The notes: generated from the sequence alone by a model not told the origin. 16,199 nucleotides of DNA from JAVBLD01 sp031553705 (GCA_031553705.1 JAVBLD010000065.1:1-16199); one strand, 5' to 3'. Counted from the first letter of the stretch, positions 1-7,753 are shown. Numbers and translations are program-made.

Positions 1-1
1 T

Positions 2-454
2 CTCGCATCATACAATCCGGTAACGAATACAATGACCTTCAGAAGTGCCTATGACATTCCATCGGGGCATCTTATAGAAGAGCTGTTCCATGCCTATCAG
101 GACAGGTATTATCCGGGAGGTATCAATCAATATGCGGTAAATGGGGTGTCTTCTGTCGAATTTGAGGCAAAGGTTTTTAAAGATTTAATGAGTGGGTTTA
201 CATCTGCAGATAGGCTACCTTCTAGTATTATGACAGTTGATAATAACGATTATACTGCAATGCAGGCTTACTTTGGCTGGCTATCAGGGATTTCTCATGA
301 TTTTGACTCGAGCCAACCCATAGATGTTGATCTACTATATGAAAAATATGATGAGATGATAGGATATTTCCATTCCAATGCAGCTAATGGTTACAATGCA
401 TCTACTACTGAAAATATACATTTTGAAGCTCTACTTGAAGTATTAAATATATAA
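2..454 (+). CDS. C-terminal fragment of a large protein with a zincin-like (metallopeptidase) toxin domain; 5' end outside the window
   Basis: The reading frame is open to the left edge, so the first ATG at 32 is probably internal and the gene is 5'-partial. About 150 residues are visible. The motif EELFHAYQ (from the Glu pair near residue 27) followed about 25 residues later by VEFEAKVFKDL resembles the metal-binding helix and third-ligand helix of zincin proteases. However, the first His of HExxH is a Glu here, giving EExxH. Tips of this kind are known at the C-termini of Rhs and other polymorphic toxins in Bacteroidetes. No signal or membrane segment is visible in this part. An unknown small gene starts 11 bases after the stop, as expected for a toxin-immunity pair. 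The toxin role and the Rhs connection are inference, because the diagnostic N-terminal part is missing. Confidence 0.6.
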   Translation, partial: LASYNPVTNTMTFRSAYDIPSGHLIEELFHAYQDRYYPGGINQYAVNGVSSVEFEAKVFKDLMSGFTSADRLPSSIMTVDNNDYTAMQAYFGWLSGISHDFDSSQPIDVDLLYEKYDEMIGYFHSNAANGYNASTTENIHFEALLEVLNI

Positions 455-465
455 TAATTAAAATT

Positions 466-1047
466 ATGAATACAATAATCTTAATTCTAGCATATATTAT
501 GACGCCTAACAGCATATATATGTATTTTGTGAACAATGATAATAATATGACTCACAATATTGTTAAAGTTAAAAATGAAGTCTATTTAAAAGCAGACACT
601 CTTACCTGGATAGTAACAAACAAAGCTACCGAGCATATGTATGAAAAACAGTATAAAGGCAAAAATAAAAATATTGATCAGGACAAACTATATGAAGCTA
701 CTAATAATTTGAAACTAATAAATAGTAATAATTCAATACTGAATGCCATTAAATCGGTTTTTACACCTTCTGAGATTGAAGAATTAAAAAATGAAAATCT
801 CATAATGATATTAAGAATAAACAACAACGGCAAAATATTATTTATTACGTTTGGCGTAAGAAGTGATAAACTAAAGAAAATGAGCTTGTCCAAGTATTCA
901 TTGTTAGAAAATAAACTTATCTCAACAATGAAGTTTAAAGTTACTGATCCGGATATTGAGATATACACATTGAATCTCCGACTTATATTTGAGAAAATAT
1001 ATAACAATACTTATGTATTCCCTCAGGATCGATATGTTAATCATTAA
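466..1047 (+). CDS. Small unknown protein, first of two tandem paralogs; candidate immunity protein
   Basis: This 193-aa protein aligns end to end with the 193-aa product of the next gene. Shared blocks include FTPSEIEELKNE, RSDKLKKMSLSKYSLLE, KLISTMKFKV, DPDIEIYTL and a C-terminal TYVFPQ..Y.N. It may belong to the loosely defined set of Bacteroides secreted small proteins annotated as DUF5043-like, but I recall that family only roughly. The N-terminus is hydrophobic (MNTIILILAYIM), but the cleavage site seen in the sister copy (NIYAQ) is here SIYMY, so export and cleavage are doubtful. The gene starts 11 bases after the upstream toxin-like ORF and is very AT-rich. Its position suggests an immunity or accessory role for the upstream toxin. 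That role is inferred only from context. Confidence 0.72.
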   Translation: MNTIILILAYIMTPNSIYMYFVNNDNNMTHNIVKVKNEVYLKADTLTWIVTNKATEHMYEKQYKGKNKNIDQDKLYEATNNLKLINSNNSILNAIKSVFTPSEIEELKNENLIMILRINNNGKILFITFGVRSDKLKKMSLSKYSLLENKLISTMKFKVTDPDIEIYTLNLRLIFEKIYNNTYVFPQDRYVNH

Positions 1048-1061
1048 TGGCTAATTTTCAG

Positions 1062-1092
1062 TAGTTCGGCTATAGAAGTCGTAGTCGAACTA
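1062..1092 (+). terminator. Imperfect hairpin after the first paralog
   Basis: Arms 1062-1072 and 1082-1092 (TAGTTCGGCTA against TAGTCGAACTA) pair over 11 positions with one G-U, around a 9-base loop. An AT-rich stretch follows but no real T-run, so terminator strength is uncertain. The left arm is the same GTAGTTCGGCT word that starts the hairpin after the second paralog. Confidence 0.45.
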
Positions 1093-1132
1093 TTTATTAT
1101 ATTAGTCGTTTGTATATATTATGATAAAATTC

Positions 1133-1714
1133 ATGAAAACATTGGTTTTAATTTTAGCATATATTATCGCAGCGATAAATATATATGCACAATCTACAAG
1201 TACTTATAATAATACAGTTTATCAAAATATTAAAGTCGGAAATAAAGTCTATTTAAAAAAAAATAATTCATGGCGATTAATAAACAAAGCCCTACGAGAT
1301 AAATACGATAAACAATATAAAAATGCTTATAAAGGTCTTGATGAATATAGAGTGAGTGAGGCCATGAGAAATATAAGAATATTAAATAGTAACGATTCTA
1401 TTGTTGAGGCTGTTAAATCAATATTTTCTCCTACTGAAATTGAAGAATTAAAAGATGAAAAGCTTTCAATAACATTTAGAATAGATAAACATGGTAAGAT
1501 CATATATATGGCATTCAATGCTCGTAGCGATAAACTTAAGAATTTAAACTTATCCAAGTACTCATTATTGGAAGATAAACTCATCTCAACAATGAGATTT
1601 AAAGTGCCTGATCCGGATATAAAAGTATATACGATAAGTCTTCCTTTTATTTTTAAAGGATTATATGATGATACTTATGTATTTCCTCAGAAATTATATG
1701 CTAATCCGGAATGA
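1133..1714 (+). CDS. Small secreted unknown protein, second tandem paralog; candidate immunity protein
   Basis: Paralog of the preceding gene. The ATG at 1133 is chosen over the one at 1121 because it gives 193 residues, exactly the length of the sister, and lines the two N-termini up (MKTLVLILAYII against MNTIILILAYIM). The N-terminus is a good Sec signal peptide with cleavage expected after NIYA, leaving Gln-Ser-Thr. Conserved blocks are FSPTEIEELKDE, a short RIDKHGKI strand, RSDKLKNLNLSKYSLLE, KLISTMRFKV, DPDIKVYTI and TYVFPQKLY. A periplasmic location is predicted. If the upstream ORF is a toxin, a periplasmic immunity protein would fit a target outside the cytoplasm. The function is not recognised, and a relation to DUF5043-type proteins is only a guess. 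Confidence 0.75.
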   Translation: MKTLVLILAYIIAAINIYAQSTSTYNNTVYQNIKVGNKVYLKKNNSWRLINKALRDKYDKQYKNAYKGLDEYRVSEAMRNIRILNSNDSIVEAVKSIFSPTEIEELKDEKLSITFRIDKHGKIIYMAFNARSDKLKNLNLSKYSLLEDKLISTMRFKVPDPDIKVYTISLPFIFKGLYDDTYVFPQKLYANPE

Positions 1715-1723
1715 GTGAAGATT

Positions 1724-1756
1724 GTAGTTCGGCTGCAAAATTTGCAGCCGAACTAC
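1724..1756 (+). terminator. Strong perfect hairpin after the second paralog
   Basis: Arms 1724-1739 and 1741-1756 are perfect 16-base inverted repeats around one central base, reading GTAGTTCGGCTGCAAA in the left arm. No T-run follows, so termination is likely but not certain. The structure may also serve the convergent operon that ends at 1914. It marks the change from AT-rich to GC-richer DNA. Confidence 0.6.
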
Positions 1757-1913
1757 GATATATTAGTCATCCGATTTCCGGAACTCGCTTTGTCCGGACA
1801 GCTGTCGTTCGGGCGTTCCGGCAACGGGAGTCATTCCGCAAGAACCGGGCAATAAACCGGCCATCTTAAAAGGACGTTTTAACTATTTTCAGTCGTTAAA
1901 TTTGCGTATAATA
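1757..1913. other. GC-richer structured spacer between convergent genes
   Basis: No ORF is credible here. The stretch holds a 10-base palindrome TGTCCGGACA (1791-1800) nested between 7-base arms CCGGAAC (1778-1784) and GTTCCGG (1815-1821). This could fold in the transcripts of both converging units and act as a shared terminator region. Nothing else is recognisable. Confidence 0.35.
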
Positions 1914-4208
1914 TTATCTATTCCGGCGACGTATCCATATAACGATGGCAGAAATGATTAATGCCATCGGTAACATACCCATTAGCATAACCCTTGACAC
2001 ATACATACCTGTTCCGCCGATATTTACTTTATTATCGGGTGGAGTGGGGCGCCGGACATCAATCGGTACTTCTTCGTCGGACATCCAGAAAAAGGGACCG
2101 GTTACCAAAGATAAGTTCGAGGCATTTACGTTTTTACGTGAGATGCTGATTTCGCCGTTGCTGATACAATCGGCATCGCCGAGAATGACAATCTTCTGTT
2201 CTTTTTCGCCGATCTTTCTTGAGAGTGCAAGGGCAGTGGCATAAGAGCGTTCCGTTTCTCCTATCGAAGGGTTCATGCATACGGTGTCATCGATGAAATC
2301 GGTAGTTTCCACTTCATTCCAGCTATCGACCGTGTCGTTCACAAAAAGCGGTGTCACGGTGAATCCTTTATCCGTCCGGTAATCCAACCCGGTACATCCG
2401 GGCATTGTGATCACCTGCTCCCGGCGGATCATGGTCGCAAAATGATAGGACAGTTCTCCCGCCTCTTTGGTTGGAACAGAGATGATAAAGTCGGGTTGGA
2501 AATTCTTGTCCTTTTTTACTAACCTTCCCGGAAGCAGCTGTACGCCAAACTGTTCCAATAACGGATTCATTACCTCTTGTCGTCTTGGTTCTCCTGCAAT
2601 CAACAGGTTACCTCCCCGCGCAATATATTTGTCTAATATTGTTCGTTCTTCCGGAAGAAGCGGGTTGCGCATGTCTGCAATGACCAGGATTTTTACTTTT
2701 TCCGGAATCTCCCGGTCCAGCGTCACTTCCCGGAAGTCGAACCCTTGGTTGATCAAAGAGTACCGGAACGGCTTGTCCTGGGCAAACTTGTTATAATCCC
2801 GGTCTCCCTCCCGGATGCAATCCCGTTCGCCATGTCCTTTGACAAAGCCTACCAAAGGAAGTTCCATTACCATTCGTTTAAATGCGGCCGATATCTCTGA
2901 TTCAAAGGGATGAACATAAGGGTCATCGAAAACCCGTAAGAAGGTTCTTTCCCCATTTTCTCGTTCCAACAGACGTACAAAACGATTATTCTCCGACGCT
3001 AAATCGACTGTTTTTTTGATCTCTCCTGGACTTTTGAACATGTTCGAATCCAATCTGAACGTCTCGGCCATCTTTACCATCCTCTCTCTGTCCGATAGTC
3101 CGGGGTAACGTTTATCCATATCAGGATAATTAGCATTGTCGTAATAATAGACATATTTCATTTTAATTTCCGGTTTAAACCGGGTGTATTGCTTAAACCG
3201 GTCCAGATCGTAATTGATCTGGTTCGGAAGGGTGATCCAATAATACCGGTCGAGGATGTTATTGAAAGCGGTAATGGTCAGTCCTCCTTCCATTTGTGCT
3301 ACAATCTGCTGGCTATTGGGCGTCAGAGTCCTTACCTTTGTCCGGGTGGCGTCGTAAAACGCCATCAGCTTCGGGCGGGAGCTCAGGTAGCCGAGCGTCA
3401 TTGCCAGGATTGCCACACCGGCATATTTTGCAATGCTGACCGACTTACGGCTTTTTTGCCGGATGGCCTTTAGGCGTAAAATCGAAAGCGAGAGGAAAAG
3501 CGCGATAACGATGATGAAATAGAGCAGGTCTTCGCTGCATATCAACCCGTTGATAAATTCATCCGCCCTACCGTCAATGGAGAACCAATAGGCAATGTCC
3601 CTTACAAATTCGACATCCTGCCACATCCTTCCGATAAAGTTCAGCACAGCCAGTACGGCCAATGTGCCCATTGCGGCGACAACCTGGTAAGAGGTAAGGC
3701 TCGACATAAACAGTCCGATCGCGCTGTATGCGCAAATCAACAGATAGAGCCCCAACATCCCGCTAAGAAGCGCCGGAATGTCGATCATTTTTATTGTACA
3801 TGCGCTATATATCACGATAACGGATAATACTCCTATCAATACCAGTCCATATATCATCGTCGACAGGAATTTTCCGAGGATCACCTGGGTGTTGGTGATC
3901 GGAGAAGAGTAGAGCAGCTTGATCGATCCGCTGCTTAGTTCCCGGCTCATCAATCCCATTGTCAAAAGCGGGATATAGAAATAGAGATAGTTCTGTACAA
4001 TAGTGAACAATCCGAACATACCGGTAAAAGTACCCAATGTAACACTATAGAGTTGATAACCCAGTTCCTGGTTTCTTACCTGATTTGCAAATAAATTGGT
4101 AAATGTCATGCTCACTTGAAAGGTAAACACAATCAGAATAAGCCATGCTACCGGAGAATAAAAAAGGGTCTGTAGCTCTGTACGAGCCATTTTATAGATC
4201 ATCTTCAT
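1914..4208 (-). CDS. Fused ABC-2 permease / GldG-like periplasmic auxiliary protein
   Basis: This 764-aa protein combines what are two proteins, GldF and GldG, in gliding bacteria. Residues about 1-250 form an ABC-2 type permease with about six membrane segments, and SRELSSGSIKLLYSSPIT in its first half is typical of this group. A further segment near residue 262-278 leads into a large periplasmic region (about 280-735) of the ABC_transp_aux/GldG type. That region has GFVKGHGERD near residue 457 and KVKILVIADMRNP then GGNLLIAGEP near 505-545. A last membrane helix (VMLMGMLPMALIISAIVIW) is followed by basic residues RRRNR. It would be the membrane partner of the ATPase gene immediately upstream. 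The substrate is unknown. NCBI usually names such proteins 'Gldg family protein', and the family occurs in non-gliding Bacteroidales, so no motility role is implied. The DUF4340 gene that often follows this pair is absent. Confidence 0.88.
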   Translation of the reverse strand: MKMIYKMARTELQTLFYSPVAWLILIVFTFQVSMTFTNLFANQVRNQELGYQLYSVTLGTFTGMFGLFTIVQNYLYFYIPLLTMGLMSRELSSGSIKLLYSSPITNTQVILGKFLSTMIYGLVLIGVLSVIVIYSACTIKMIDIPALLSGMLGLYLLICAYSAIGLFMSSLTSYQVVAAMGTLAVLAVLNFIGRMWQDVEFVRDIAYWFSIDGRADEFINGLICSEDLLYFIIVIALFLSLSILRLKAIRQKSRKSVSIAKYAGVAILAMTLGYLSSRPKLMAFYDATRTKVRTLTPNSQQIVAQMEGGLTITAFNNILDRYYWITLPNQINYDLDRFKQYTRFKPEIKMKYVYYYDNANYPDMDKRYPGLSDRERMVKMAETFRLDSNMFKSPGEIKKTVDLASENNRFVRLLERENGERTFLRVFDDPYVHPFESEISAAFKRMVMELPLVGFVKGHGERDCIREGDRDYNKFAQDKPFRYSLINQGFDFREVTLDREIPEKVKILVIADMRNPLLPEERTILDKYIARGGNLLIAGEPRRQEVMNPLLEQFGVQLLPGRLVKKDKNFQPDFIISVPTKEAGELSYHFATMIRREQVITMPGCTGLDYRTDKGFTVTPLFVNDTVDSWNEVETTDFIDDTVCMNPSIGETERSYATALALSRKIGEKEQKIVILGDADCISNGEISISRKNVNASNLSLVTGPFFWMSDEEVPIDVRRPTPPDNKVNIGGTGMYVSRVMLMGMLPMALIISAIVIWIRRRNR

Positions 4209-4239
4209 GTTTTAATCTTTGATTAAAAAGTGGCAGGGA

Positions 4240-4383
4240 GCAGGTGGCAAGTGGCAGGAAGTCTCACTTTTTCACCGTTTGTTTCTTTTACCACTCATGT
4301 TCTTACTTTATTTTTTATTCATAAACGGCACTCGCGCCGTTCCTAATTCAAAATTCTTTTGCTACCTGCTACTTGCCACCTGC
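4240..4383. repeat. Inverted repeat (REP/MITE-like) between ABC ATPase and permease genes, overlapping the ATPase 3' end
   Basis: The 19-base arms 4240-4258 and 4365-4383 are inverted copies with one mismatch (left arm GCAGGTGGCAAGTGGCAGG). Between them lies a 6-bp hairpin, AACGGC (4324-4329) with GCCGTT (4336-4341), followed by a CTAATTCAAAATTC stretch. This style of CCTGCCACTTGCC-rich palindrome recurs at 5343-5439. The right arm lies inside the ATPase coding region and contains its TAG stop. No ORF of its own is credible. Confidence 0.7.
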
Positions 4384-5306
4384 CCCGCTTTGCTTGACAG
4401 TTCGGCAAAGATCCGGTCCAACGAGCTCTTTTCAAGATAGATTTCGTTTAATCGCCACTTTCGGTTCATGCTGACCTCAACGATTCGTTCCAAAATATCC
4501 GGGTCGTCGGTAAATTGAAGTCGGTATTTCGTTCCGTTAAGCCTTTCCGCCCCGATAATACCGGGAAGCATTTTCAGATCCTCTACTGAAGGCGTTGCCA
4601 CTAAGGATACTACCAATGTATTGGGAATTATATAGTTGTCAAACTCATCCACGGTACCTGCAAAAACCAGTTGTCCGTCTTCGATCATCCAGATATGATC
4701 GCAGATAGCCTGTACTTCGGATAGGATATGGGTGGAAAGAATAACCGTCCGGTCTTCGGCGATCTCTTTGATCAGATGGCGTATCTCTACAATCTGGTTT
4801 GGATCGAGTCCGTTTGTCGGTTCGTCCAGCACCACAAAATCCGGTTTATGGATAATGGCTTGTGCGATACCTACCCGTTGCTGGTAGCCTCCCGAAAGGT
4901 TCCGGATCACCCGTTTGCTGAAATGGCTGATCCTGCATTTTTCCATAACCCTTTCCACAGCTTGTTTAATATCCGATTCCGGAATCCGGCGCAGATTGGC
5001 GCAGTGTACCAGATACTCTTCTACTGTCAGGTCCGTGTGCAATGGCGGACGTTGGGGAAGGAAACCGATGTGGCATTTGGCCTCCACCGGCTTCTCCCTC
5101 AAATTGACACCTCTGATAAAGATGGTCCCTTCGCTCGGTTTTAATACACCGCATATAATGTTCATAATGGTCGATTTACCGGCTCCGTTGGAGCCGAGTA
5201 AACCGTAAATTCCTTTGCCGGGAATTTCAAGATTGATGTCCCGTATAGCCCATTGAATGCTATAGCGATGGGACAAGTGTTGCACTTGTACGATTGATTG
5301 TTCCAT
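4362..5306 (-). CDS. ABC transporter ATP-binding protein (GldA-like)
   Basis: A 314-aa ATPase subunit that would energise the GldF/GldG-like permease encoded just downstream. Walker A GSNGAGKST is at about 38-46, the Q-loop at GFLPQ (81-85), the signature LSGGYQQ at 137-143, Walker B FVVLDEP at 157-163, the D-loop at NGLDP and the switch His in STHIL at 191-195. All catalytic elements are intact. The roughly 100 residues after the ATPase core match the usual C-terminal extension of GldA/multidrug-type ATPases. The ATG at 5306 is chosen over an in-frame TTG at 5324. The last residues (AGQVASSR) are encoded by the right arm of an intergenic palindromic repeat, so the natural C-terminus may have been replaced or extended. 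It lies 153 bases before the permease start. Confidence 0.92.
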   Translation of the reverse strand: MEQSIVQVQHLSHRYSIQWAIRDINLEIPGKGIYGLLGSNGAGKSTIMNIICGVLKPSEGTIFIRGVNLREKPVEAKCHIGFLPQRPPLHTDLTVEEYLVHCANLRRIPESDIKQAVERVMEKCRISHFSKRVIRNLSGGYQQRVGIAQAIIHKPDFVVLDEPTNGLDPNQIVEIRHLIKEIAEDRTVILSTHILSEVQAICDHIWMIEDGQLVFAGTVDEFDNYIIPNTLVVSLVATPSVEDLKMLPGIIGAERLNGTKYRLQFTDDPDILERIVEVSMNRKWRLNEIYLEKSSLDRIFAELSSKAGQVASSR

Positions 5307-5342
5307 ATATTGAATAATTAACAATTAATAAAGGAAGACAAG

Positions 5343-5439
5343 GGCAGGGAATAAGGCACGGGAATTTTAAATTTCCGATTTTAGATTGAAATTGTAATCA
5401 ATTCAAGATTCTGAATTTAAAATTATTTTATTCCCTGCC
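5343..5439. repeat. Palindromic intergenic repeat between PKD-like gene and ABC ATPase
   Basis: Outer arms 5343-5354 and 5428-5439 (GGCAGGGAATAA against TTATTCCCTGCC) and inner arms 5363-5373 and 5414-5424 (AATTTTAAATT against AATTTAAAATT) are perfect inverted repeats. Together they give a long stem with an AT-rich centre. The CCCTGCCACTTGCC word just outside the right arm is shared with the repeat at 4240-4383, so both belong to one family. It could terminate or attenuate the uptake operon before the ABC genes, or stabilise the message. Confidence 0.65.
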
Positions 5440-5452
5440 ACTTGCCGCTTTC

Positions 5453-7015
5453 TTAGTCCCAGTAGTTTATAATATCCCTGCCGGAATATTCGTTGTAATT
5501 TGTATATTTATACTTTATATCTGTGATTTTTCCCAATCCGGGGAGTTCGTAGACTTTTTCTCCGGCATACATCATCTCGTTTTGAATGTTAAGGACCACA
5601 AAAGTTCCGTTTTCCAGCGCTACGCCCAGTTCCGATTCCTGTGGATTGGAATCCATCCCGATAATGACCGATCCATTCGGGAAGGTGTAGAAAGGATGAG
5701 CTTTTTCGCCGTTGAGATCATACCAGTATACGGTATTTTTCTCAGAGAAAAAGAAGTAGGGGCGGGTAGATAACATGAAATACCGGGTGTTTTCTGTCGT
5801 ATAATTCTTGCCGGTAAAGGACTTTAACTCCACATTTGTCATATCGACCGATTGCGGGTTCGGCCAGGGGATGGAGCCTACCTGTTGCTGTATCATAGCC
5901 TCATCTCCTTTTTGAAAGAGGGCTGTAATATTTCCTTTCATACCTCCTTCTCCCGTCACTCCGGCAAAAATCAGGTTCCATTCTCCGAAATGGTTAAAGT
6001 CGATATATTCCGTTCCGGGCTCTACGGTAAATTTTGACGGAATATATTCTCCGTAGGTAAATATCGATACCCATACGATACGTTTATTGACGGCATCATG
6101 CAAACCATAATAACCCGATCCATTGGGCCGGGCTGTAATAATATTGTTGATTAATAACTTCTGACCCTGATATTCTGCCGGAATGTTGCTGAATCTGTAG
6201 GAGTAGAATGGTTTGGAGGTCCCGTAGCTCCTCCCGTAATCCCGGGTATAGATCTCTCCGTTTTCGTCCAGCAGTACGTCCATCGCATAGCCATAAAAGA
6301 AATCTTTAATATGAAGTCCTGCCGGGTAATCGCCTCCTACAAACTCCTGCCTGAAATCCAGTTCTTTAACATACGATTCTCCATTAAGGTATACCGAACC
6401 CGATTGTTGTATGACCAACAGTTTTGTATTTGAACTACCCAGCACCTGCCGGATTTTTGCAGGACCATTTCCGAGAGGGTCATCCGGACTGAATTGCTGG
6501 TAAAGGTGTGGGAATGCCGTAAATTTCCTTACTTTCTCTTCATTGTCGTTTATTTCATATTCCGGACGGATATAACTGACCGAAGAGTTTCCTTCATGTT
6601 CGCTTAAAATAATCCATCCTTTTGCATAGGACGACATCGCATTGAGTTGCATATCACCCGAATAAATCGCACCCGTGCCGACCTCCCTTGCGCATATCCT
6701 TATATTGGTATATCCGGTTTCTTTCGGAATAAAATGCAGTTCCCTTCCTAAACAGATCGTGTCGCATCTGTCCGGTCCACTGTTAATTCCTTTATGTTCC
6801 CACCAGAATTCATAACCGGTAGTATCCTGCAGATCTGAGAAAATAACTTTGGGGTAGTAGATGTACTCTTCTCCGACATATGCAGTTCTACTCGCCGGGT
6901 TCAGGCTAAACGTAACGGCTTTGGTCGGAATATAGGTATAGTTCCCTTTATCTTCGTAACAGGCCTGACCTGCAAATACGATGATAGCCAGCCATAGTAT
7001 TATCGTTGTCTTCAT
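5453..7015 (-). CDS. PKD-like family lipoprotein of a SusCD operon
   Basis: A 520-aa lipoprotein with a short signal peptide and a lipobox ending in GQAC (Cys19), then YEDKGNYTYI, the opening typical of the Bacteroidetes PKD-like family that accompanies SusD and DUF4843 genes. An Ig/PKD-like segment (about 30-125) is followed by a long region rich in short beta strands (about 130-515), probably a propeller-like fold. It is expected on the cell surface or in the outer membrane, where it may help bind or position the ligand of the SusCD pair. It starts 25 bases after the DUF4843 gene and is probably translated from the same message. No catalytic motif is visible, and the ligand is unknown. A palindromic spacer of about 130 bases follows before the ABC ATPase gene. 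Confidence 0.85.
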   Translation of the reverse strand: MKTTIILWLAIIVFAGQACYEDKGNYTYIPTKAVTFSLNPASRTAYVGEEYIYYPKVIFSDLQDTTGYEFWWEHKGINSGPDRCDTICLGRELHFIPKETGYTNIRICAREVGTGAIYSGDMQLNAMSSYAKGWIILSEHEGNSSVSYIRPEYEINDNEEKVRKFTAFPHLYQQFSPDDPLGNGPAKIRQVLGSSNTKLLVIQQSGSVYLNGESYVKELDFRQEFVGGDYPAGLHIKDFFYGYAMDVLLDENGEIYTRDYGRSYGTSKPFYSYRFSNIPAEYQGQKLLINNIITARPNGSGYYGLHDAVNKRIVWVSIFTYGEYIPSKFTVEPGTEYIDFNHFGEWNLIFAGVTGEGGMKGNITALFQKGDEAMIQQQVGSIPWPNPQSVDMTNVELKSFTGKNYTTENTRYFMLSTRPYFFFSEKNTVYWYDLNGEKAHPFYTFPNGSVIIGMDSNPQESELGVALENGTFVVLNIQNEMMYAGEKVYELPGLGKITDIKYKYTNYNEYSGRDIINYWD

Positions 7016-7040
7016 CTTATTTTCAATTATTAATTATTAA

Positions 7041-7742
7041 TTACCCAATCACCTTTACCGTCATCTCCGTATTGTCTTCCTCCAGGACGGTTCTGTCAGC
7101 CTCTTTTTCCCGCTGTAGCCAGTACTTGAATTGAAGCGTGGCGGTTCTCACTTCACTTTCGTTCATGCTTCCCTTGCTCATGTCGGAAATACCGGTGACC
7201 TCAATAAACAGTGAGAATTTTTTATCACTATATTCTCCCAGATAGTAGTCTGTGATCATATCGTCCCACCAATCCGGCTTGGAAATCCGGTCGTTGATCC
7301 GTATGATACGGTAGGTATAGTCCCATTGTCCGCTTTTGAAGCTTGCATTATCCACTACTTTTAACACCAAGCGGATATCCTGTGTTTTCATTTCGGGGGT
7401 TCGTATGATTGCTATCCGAAAGGTATCGGCCACTACCCCCGATTTGATCATTAATTTTTCCGGTAATCTGACATGAGTGCCTTCTATAGCGGTAGATTGT
7501 TCGGTGTCTATCGCTATCCGGTACTCGGTGTCCTGATTCAGAGCCAATCCGGATGTCTCCACTCCGACCGGCCATTCTATCTCATCTTGATTGGGATAAA
7601 AAGTGAATGACAGGGTTGTAGAATCGGATATGGATTCGGAAAACTGGAGATAGTTTACACCGCAATATTGTTCCAATTCCGATTTTTTACATCCTTCTAA
7701 AAAAAGAAGAAAAACTACGAATATGTATACGAATGTTTTCAT
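7041..7742 (-). CDS. DUF4843 family lipoprotein
   Basis: A 233-aa lipoprotein with lipobox LEGC (Cys18) after a hydrophobic leader. The body has FSFTFYPNQDEIEWPVGVE and TEYRIAI in the first half and WWDDMITDYYLGEYSDKKF then SLFIEVTG in the second, the hallmark blocks of DUF4843 proteins. The length matches the family. These proteins are almost always found between a susD gene and a PKD-like lipoprotein gene, as here. It starts 11 bases after susD ends and stops 25 bases before the next start, so it is clearly within the operon. The family has no established biochemical role, and an accessory ligand-binding part of the outer-membrane complex is a reasonable guess. Confidence 0.9.
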   Translation of the reverse strand: MKTFVYIFVVFLLFLEGCKKSELEQYCGVNYLQFSESISDSTTLSFTFYPNQDEIEWPVGVETSGLALNQDTEYRIAIDTEQSTAIEGTHVRLPEKLMIKSGVVADTFRIAIIRTPEMKTQDIRLVLKVVDNASFKSGQWDYTYRIIRINDRISKPDWWDDMITDYYLGEYSDKKFSLFIEVTGISDMSKGSMNESEVRTATLQFKYWLQREKEADRTVLEEDNTEMTVKVIG

Positions 7743-7753
7743 TGCTTTCAGGT

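Noticed and set aside
678..1584. Two reverse-strand ORFs (678-1007 and 1327-1584) opposite the tandem paralogs
   Set aside because: They mirror each other only because the coding strands are paralogous. They are hydrophobic shadows of AT-rich sense genes.
4219..4440. A plus-strand 73-codon ORF across the ABC spacer
   Set aside because: It reads through the inverted repeat and into the antisense of the ATPase. Its composition is that of the repeat, not of a protein.
2467..5208. Several plus-strand ORFs inside the ABC permease and ATPase genes (for example 3189-3473 and 4728-5144)
   Set aside because: They lie wholly opposite clear domain-bearing genes and show no family motifs or promoter.
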